Positions 1 through 6,510 of a DNA stretch of 6,510 nt are shown here, piece after piece (positions within the stretch are counted from its first letter, which is position 1; each line of letters starts with the position of its first letter). Source of the stretch: Alphaproteobacteria bacterium (lineage in GTDB: Bacteria; Pseudomonadota; Alphaproteobacteria; UBA8366; JADFVY01); NCBI GenBank assembly GCA_029881615.1, contig JAOUMF010000131.1:1-6510 (forward strand), written 5' to 3'. The position numbers and the translations under genes were made by a program. Below the pieces are notes generated by a model. It did not search any database. It was not told the DNA's origin and saw only the letters and a program-made list of their open reading frames with translations.

Positions 1-100
1 TCACCTGCTTTTCACCGGCATCCCGCGCTGCGTGAAATCGCTTTCTTTCCGGAATCTGTTCCATACCCTTAAATTGCCTGTCCGGCGGCGGCAGCGCAAG
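1..100. other. Unassigned window edge, possibly a gene fragment
   Basis: No gene can be called here with confidence. Three short open frames reach the left edge. On the minus strand, an ATG at 64-62 opens a frame of 21 codons (MEQIPERKRF...) that runs off the window and would be a divergent gene; the only purine-rich stretch before it (AAGGG) is too close to the ATG to be a good ribosome binding site. On the plus strand, one frame is open to a TAA at 70-72 and another to a TAA at 113-115; either could be the tail of an upstream gene. None of the peptides is recognisable. A divergent regulator gene would fit the operators nearby, but that is inference only. Confidence 0.2.
32..47. promoter_or_regulatory. 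Candidate auxiliary LacI-type operator
   Basis: GTGAAATCGCTTTCTT matches 13 of 16 positions of the perfect palindrome at 219-234, keeping the GTGAAA half and the CGCTTTC core; the mismatches are at positions 7, 15 and 16. Centre-to-centre distance to the main site is 187 bp, a spacing at which LacI-family tetramers can loop DNA. It may lie inside the end or start of an adjacent gene, and a chance match is possible. Confidence 0.4.
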
Positions 101-180
101 GATATTTTTTATTAATATAAAACAATAGTATATAATGTTGTTTTAGATATATTCCATGAAAAAAGGTCAAAATATATTTG
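101..180. promoter_or_regulatory. AT-rich upstream island (about 84 % A+T)
   Basis: Counting bases gives 13 G or C in 80 positions, in a window that is otherwise strongly GC-rich. It contains a TATAAT hexamer at 131-136 and several A and T tracts, and it ends in the -35 box of the proposed operon promoter. It sits between the two LacI-type palindromes. Likely roles are an UP-element-like or bendable promoter region, or a binding site for an AT-preferring nucleoid protein. The composition is observed; the role is inferred. Confidence 0.55.
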
Positions 181-208
181 ACAAGCATCCCCCTACCTCC
201 CCTAAACT
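178..208 (+). promoter_or_regulatory. Proposed sigma-70-type promoter of the transport/dehydrogenase operon
   Basis: A perfect TTGACA lies at 178-183 directly after the AT-rich island. The -10 element is weak: TAAACT at 203-208 matches TATAAT at 4 of 6 positions with a 19-bp spacer, and CCTAAA at 201-206 is the choice at 17 bp. Transcription would start near 213-216, just before the palindrome at 219-234, so a repressor bound there would block initiation. An alternative -10 is the TATAAT at 131-136, which has no good -35. Confidence 0.5.
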
Positions 209-218
209 CATCCATATC

Positions 219-234
219 GTGAAAGCGCTTTCAC
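219..234. promoter_or_regulatory. LacI-family-type operator (perfect 16-bp palindrome)
   Basis: GTGAAAGCGCTTTCAC is a perfect inverted repeat with a central CG dinucleotide, the form typical of LacI/GalR-family operators; it also fits the related cre consensus TGWAANCGNTNWCA. It lies just downstream of the TTGACA promoter and 73 bp before the first gene start, the position expected for repression relieved by an effector from the pathway. No regulator gene is complete in the window, so the protein that binds is unknown. Confidence 0.75.
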
Positions 235-293
235 AAACTAGATGGAAGCGCAACCAGGCCCGGGGTCGACGGAAAACCCCGTGGCGATGAACC

Positions 294-300
294 GGGAGGG
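294..300 (+). promoter_or_regulatory. Ribosome binding site deciding the first gene's start
   Basis: GGGAGGG lies 7 nt before the ATG at 308. The in-frame upstream ATGs at 242 and 287 have no comparable purine-rich site, so 308 is preferred over 242, which would add 22 residues of low-complexity, non-hydrophobic sequence. Confidence 0.75.
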
Positions 301-307
301 CCTCGAC

Positions 308-565
308 ATGGCGACGCGGCCGGGACAGGACCAGACAAACGCAAGCAAGCTCGCCAACCGCGAGGGACGTGGCTTTTTGCGTGTCTTCTTCATCCTGTTC
401 ACTCTGTTCACCCTCAATGTTCTTTTGGGCAAGGCCAACATCCAGTTCGGCTGGAACTTGCCGTTCCTGCTGGGCGACGTTCCCGAATTCCTGCTTCTTC
501 TGACGGCGGCATTGTTTTTGATGCTGGCCGCCCTGAAGCGCGAAAAGGGGCAGTCCGGCGATTAA
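308..565 (+). CDS. Small two-helix membrane protein of unknown function
   Basis: The product is 85 aa with a basic, hydrophilic N-terminus (about 1-22), a first hydrophobic segment at about 23-41 (FLRVFFILFTLFTLNVLL), a short loop containing GKANIQFGWN, a second hydrophobic segment at about 58-76, and a charged tail (KREKGQSGD). It is thus probably an inner-membrane hairpin with both ends in the cytoplasm, in line with the basic residues on both ends. I recognise no family. The start at 308 follows a strong GGGAGGG site. It is the first gene after the operator and lies 35 bp before the TRAP binding-protein gene, so it should be co-transcribed with it. A role as an accessory or small partner of the TRAP transporter is inference. 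It is not DctQ: it has only two helices and a normal four-helix DctQ is encoded further on. Confidence 0.75.
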   Translation: MATRPGQDQTNASKLANREGRGFLRVFFILFTLFTLNVLLGKANIQFGWNLPFLLGDVPEFLLLLTAALFLMLAALKREKGQSGD

Positions 566-585
566 CAGTGTTCTTAAAAAACACA

Positions 586-591
586 GGGAGG
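586..591 (+). promoter_or_regulatory. Ribosome binding site deciding the dctP start
   Basis: GGGAGG lies 9 nt before the ATG at 601 and only 3 nt before the ATG at 595. The spacing favours 601. A GTG at 568 lies upstream of this site and in frame, but would place the ribosome binding site inside the gene. Confidence 0.65.
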
Positions 592-600
592 ACTATGACC

Positions 601-1770
601 ATGACTGACCGTAAAGACGACGATACCCGCCTGCTGAAACCGATGGAATCTGAAGATCGCCGCGATTTCCTGCGCACCGCGGCCACGCTGGGCTTCACCA
701 CCGCCGTGGTGGCGGCCGGGGCCGGCGCACTGAGCAAGCCCGCCGCGGCACAGACCGCGGCCGAGGAAAAGGAACGCAAGGCCGCCGCGAAACACACCAT
801 GACGATCGGCACCGCCTACAAGATCGGCACCACCCGGTCCTATCCGATCATGCAGTTGAACCTGAAGGAAAACATCCAGAACCTTACCAACGGCCAGGTC
901 TATGTAAAGCTGGCCCCCGGCGGCGAGATCGGCACCGGCACCAAGCTGGTGGAGAAGGTTCAGGCCAACACCATCCAGGCGGCGCAACATTCGCTGTCGA
1001 ACTTCGCGCCCTTCGCGCCGGCGGTCGATCTGATCAACCTTCCCTACTGGTGCGGCGAGAACCAGCGCTTCGTGAACCTCGTCACATCCGACGCCTGGCA
1101 AAAGGAAGTAAACAGCCGCGTCGAGGCCAAGGGCTTCAAGCCGCTGTTCTATTTCTGCATCGATCCGCGCACGGCCTCGAAGCGCCGCGGCCTGAGCGAC
1201 GAGCCGTTCCGCACGCCCGATGACATGAAGGGCATCAAGTTCCGCGTGCCGGGTTCGAAAATCCTGCAGCAGTTCTATCGCCTGCTCGGCGCCAATCCGA
1301 CGCCGGTGGCCTGGGGAGAAACCCCGTCGGCAATCAAACAGGGCGTGGCCGACGCGCTGGACCCCGCGGTCGAGGCGCTCTACGCCTTTGGCTTCAAGGA
1401 CGTACTGTCCTGGGTCACCTTCAACCGCTCCGTGCCCGACAGCCAGGTTTATTCCTGCAATCTGGAATGGTTCAACGGCCTGCCCAAGGACGTGCAGGAA
1501 GGCATCAACTTCGCCAGCGAAGTCACCTTCCAGCAAAATCTGGCCCAGGTACCGGCCAGCCGGGCCTTTGCCATGGCCGAAATGGCCGCAGCCGGCGTCA
1601 AGTTCCACTCGCTGACCAGCGACGAATACGCCCAGTGGGTCGAGGCCGCCGGCCAGCAGCGCAAGGAATGGGACGACTGGAAGAAGGAACTCGGCGGCTC
1701 GATCGCGACCTTCGACAAGCTGCTCGAAGGCGCGAACACGCAGAGCAAATACATCGTCCACGACGTGTAA
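601..1770 (+). CDS. dctP: TRAP transporter solute-binding protein DctP, Tat-exported (DHPS uptake, HpsKLM type)
   Basis: The 389-aa product is the periplasmic receptor of a tripartite ATP-independent (TRAP) transporter: it captures the solute and delivers it to the DctQM membrane complex. A twin-arginine signal is visible: R20-R21 in EDRRDFLR, then a hydrophobic stretch (about 26-44) and an AxA-type site near KPAAAQ (about 46-51), so it is probably exported folded through Tat. The mature part has typical DctP landmarks: GGEIGTGTKLVEKV (107-120), GIKFRVPGSKI (211-221) with R215 in the place of the family's anion-binding arginine, and QGVADALDPAVEAL (247-260), which resembles the family's segment preceding the hinge. 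The start at 601 gives the best ribosome-site spacing; 595 is possible. Neighbouring hps-like dehydrogenases suggest 2,3-dihydroxypropane-1-sulfonate as ligand, but the ligand cannot be read from the sequence. A hairpin follows the stop codon, consistent with binding protein being made in excess over DctQM. Confidence 0.92.
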   Translation: MTDRKDDDTRLLKPMESEDRRDFLRTAATLGFTTAVVAAGAGALSKPAAAQTAAEEKERKAAAKHTMTIGTAYKIGTTRSYPIMQLNLKENIQNLTNGQVYVKLAPGGEIGTGTKLVEKVQANTIQAAQHSLSNFAPFAPAVDLINLPYWCGENQRFVNLVTSDAWQKEVNSRVEAKGFKPLFYFCIDPRTASKRRGLSDEPFRTPDDMKGIKFRVPGSKILQQFYRLLGANPTPVAWGETPSAIKQGVADALDPAVEALYAFGFKDVLSWVTFNRSVPDSQVYSCNLEWFNGLPKDVQEGINFASEVTFQQNLAQVPASRAFAMAEMAAAGVKFHSLTSDEYAQWVEAAGQQRKEWDDWKKELGGSIATFDKLLEGANTQSKYIVHDV

Positions 1771-1781
1771 ATTCGATCTTG

Positions 1782-1812
1782 TGGAGGGCTGCCGGCGGCG
1801 GCCCTCCATTTT
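1782..1812 (+). terminator. GC-rich hairpin with T run, likely intra-operon attenuator
   Basis: TGGAGGGC (1782-1789) pairs with GCCCTCCA (1801-1808). The stem continues through a T-G wobble (1790/1800) and GCC/GGC (1791-1793/1797-1799), giving 12 pairs around a GGC triloop. TTTT follows at 1809-1812. The T run is short, so it may be a partial terminator or a stabiliser of the dctP mRNA 3' end. Its place 11 bp after the dctP stop, inside the transporter gene set, suggests it tunes the ratio of binding protein to membrane subunits. Confidence 0.65.
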
Positions 1813-1847
1813 CGTTACATCGGCGGGCGGCTCTTTTCCACGCTGGC

Positions 1848-1930
1848 GCATCCTTCGACAGGCTCAGGATGAGGAGTGTGGTTAAAGAGAGAGAGAAGTA
1901 AACCCTCATCCTGAGCCTGTCGAAGGATGC
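1848..1930. repeat. REP-like inverted repeat with perfect 27-nt arms
   Basis: The arm at 1848-1874 (begins GCATCCTTCGACAGG, ends CAGGATGAGG) is the exact reverse complement of 1904-1930; the loop is 29 nt (1875-1903) and rich in GA repeats. Each arm is itself an imperfect palindrome, CATCCT...AGGATG, around a TCGACAGGCTC centre. From memory, this motif is one of the dispersed intergenic REP-like repeats seen in many alphaproteobacterial genomes, which may be moved by REP-associated tyrosine transposases; this needs a genome search. Transcribed, it would form a very stable stem-loop between dctP and dctQ. No protein is encoded in it. Confidence 0.85.
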
Positions 1931-1961
1931 AGCTACTCGACCGCTGTTCGGGAATTTTTAA

Positions 1962-2477
1962 ATGCTCAATCTGTTACGAAAAATCGACCAGCATGGAGAG
2001 CGGGTGCTCTTGCTGATCCTCTATTGTTTCATCGTGCTTGCCATCTTCAGCGAGGTCGTGCGGCGCTTTGTGCTGCTCTATTCCTCGGTCTGGGGCGAGG
2101 AAACGGCGCGCTATGCCTTTATCTACCTGGTCTGGATCGGCGCGGCCGTGGCGGTGAAGGAACGCGCCCATATCCGCATCGATGTTCTGATGCATTATCT
2201 GCCGCCGCGTGGCGTCGCCGGGCTGTATCTGTTCGGCGACCTGCTGACCGCGGTGCTGGCCTGTTTCGCGATCTACTGGTCGATGGATCCGGTCCTGGTG
2301 TCGTGGAAGTTCGGCAACGTCACCGACGGGCTGCGCATCGTGCGAGTCTGGTTCCTGATCGCGGTGCCGCTTGGCTTCAGCCTGTTGATGTACCGGCTGG
2401 TGCAGTCACTCATCCGCGATATCGGCGACATGCGCGCCGGACGCCCGCCCTACACGGGCGAAAAGCTGTTCGATTAG
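1962..2477 (+). CDS. dctQ: TRAP transporter small membrane subunit DctQ
   Basis: The 171-aa product is the four-helix small subunit that pairs with DctM in the inner membrane and contributes to docking of the binding protein. Hydrophobic segments lie at about 15-36, 50-66, 86-106 and 127-146. The family signature is clear: WGEETARYAFIYLVWIGAAVAV (44-65) followed by KERAHIRID (66-74). Length and topology are normal for DctQ. The start has only a weak GGGA (1950-1953) site 8 nt upstream. The gene stands 191 bp after dctP, with the hairpin and REP-like repeat in the gap, but only 9 bp before dctM, so its translation is probably tied to dctM more than to dctP. A separate promoter in the gap is not obvious. 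Confidence 0.93.
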   Translation: MLNLLRKIDQHGERVLLLILYCFIVLAIFSEVVRRFVLLYSSVWGEETARYAFIYLVWIGAAVAVKERAHIRIDVLMHYLPPRGVAGLYLFGDLLTAVLACFAIYWSMDPVLVSWKFGNVTDGLRIVRVWFLIAVPLGFSLLMYRLVQSLIRDIGDMRAGRPPYTGEKLFD

Positions 2478-2486
2478 GGGCCGGCA

Positions 2487-5901
<3,415 letters not shown>

Positions 5902-5912
5902 AGGCATGCCGG

Positions 5913-6510
5913 ATGAAAGCCCTGGTCTATACGGCTCCACAAACGCTCGATTACCGTGACGAGCCCGACCCGTCTCCCGCGCCGGGAGAGGCGCTGGTGC
6001 GCATCGACGCGGTGGGGATATGCGGCTCCGACATGCATGCCTGGCACGGGCATGACCCGCGCCGCGTGCCGCCCCTGGTCCTGGGCCATGAGGCCGCCGG
6101 CGAGGTTATCGGCGGGGTAGGCATCGGACGGCGGGTGACCATGAATCCGCTGATTACCTGCGGCCATTGCGACTATTGCCTGACCGGGCGCAGCAATCTG
6201 TGCGAAAACCGCACCATGATCGGCATGACCCGCGCCGGCGCCTATGCCCAGTATGTAACGATCCCCGAACATTGCCTGGTAGACCTGCCCGACGGGATGG
6301 AACCGGCGCAGGCCGCGCTGACCGAACCGACGGCGACCGCCTGGCACGCGGTGGATTTGGGGGCACGCGCCGCCTGGCGGCCTCTGGCGGAATGCAACGC
6401 ATTGGTGATCGGCGGCGGCGCCGTCGGATTGCTGACCGCGCTGGTGCTGAAATCCCGTGGCACCCGCACGGTACGTCTGGCGGAAACCAACAAGCTGCGG
6501 CGCGAAACCG
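5913..6510 (+). CDS. hpsP: Zinc-dependent alcohol dehydrogenase, 5' part (HpsP-like)
   Basis: The first 199 codons of a medium-chain zinc alcohol dehydrogenase run off the window, probably a little over half of the protein. The GroES-like domain keeps the catalytic zinc ligands C37 (GICGSD) and H59-E60 (GHEAAG), and four structural-zinc cysteines C83, C86, C89 and C97. The Rossmann domain begins at about 163 with VIGGGAVG (165-172), and E191 at the end of the next strand suggests NAD rather than NADP. AGAGG at 5900-5904, overlapping the SDR stop, lies 8 nt before the ATG at 5913; the ATG at 5906 is in another frame. In the hps model this is the second C2 dehydrogenase, of opposite stereospecificity to the SDR, so the two together racemise DHPS. 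It resembles sorbitol or threonine dehydrogenases in sequence style, so another polyol is possible. Confidence 0.82.
   Translation, partial: MKALVYTAPQTLDYRDEPDPSPAPGEALVRIDAVGICGSDMHAWHGHDPRRVPPLVLGHEAAGEVIGGVGIGRRVTMNPLITCGHCDYCLTGRSNLCENRTMIGMTRAGAYAQYVTIPEHCLVDLPDGMEPAQAALTEPTATAWHAVDLGARAAWRPLAECNALVIGGGAVGLLTALVLKSRGTRTVRLAETNKLRRET

Noticed and set aside
131..136. TATAAT as the -10 box of the main promoter
   Set aside because: No acceptable -35 lies 16-18 bp upstream, and in an 84 % A+T stretch such a hexamer is expected by chance. TTGACA at 178 next to the operator is the better candidate.
574..1851. Long open frame on the minus strand (about 425 codons) opposite dctP
   Set aside because: It mirrors the codon structure of dctP in a GC-rich sequence, has no recognisable domain, and dctP on the other strand has clear family motifs.
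1871..1903. GA-rich loop as a small gene or ribosome site for a hidden ORF
   Set aside because: It is only the loop of the inverted repeat; the frames through it have no ribosome-site and start pair leading to a plausible protein.

Overview
The window looks like a GC-rich proteobacterial chromosome, most likely an alphaproteobacterium. The grounds are high-GC codon use, GGGAGG-type ribosome binding sites, a Tat-exported TRAP binding protein, and an intergenic hairpin whose arms resemble a REP-like repeat I associate with alphaproteobacteria. The exact taxon cannot be told from sequence alone. All convincing genes lie on the + strand and form one apparent operon that runs off the right edge.

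Layout. Positions 1-100 hold an unidentified edge of a neighbouring gene or leader. Positions 101-180 are about 84 % A+T, a sharp contrast with the rest. A consensus -35 box (178-183) is followed by a perfect 16-bp palindrome with a central CG (219-234), typical of LacI-family operators. A 13/16 copy of the palindrome lies at 32-47. Next come a small two-helix membrane protein (308-565), a Tat-dependent TRAP substrate-binding protein DctP (601-1770), a strong GC hairpin with a short T run (1782-1812), a REP-like inverted repeat with perfect 27-nt arms (1848-1930), DctQ (1962-2477), DctM (2487-3812), a histidinol-dehydrogenase-family enzyme (3839-5143), an SDR overlapping it by ATGA (5140-5901), and the first 199 codons of a zinc alcohol dehydrogenase (5913 to edge).

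Function. The set TRAP transporter + HisD-like dehydrogenase + SDR + zinc alcohol dehydrogenase, in this order, matches the hpsKLM-N-O-P arrangement for catabolism of 2,3-dihydroxypropane-1-sulfonate (DHPS, sulfopropanediol). In that model the TRAP system imports DHPS. The SDR and zinc dehydrogenase interconvert its enantiomers at C2 through a keto intermediate. HpsN oxidises (R)-DHPS in two steps at C3 to (R)-sulfolactate. A desulfonating step, such as sulfolactate sulfo-lyase SuyAB, would lie outside the window. The assignment rests on family identity and gene order, so the substrate is inferred.

The pathway itself is known. The less ordinary points are the leading small membrane protein, the LacI-type operator pair bracketing an AT-rich island, and the hairpin plus REP element separating dctP from dctQM.
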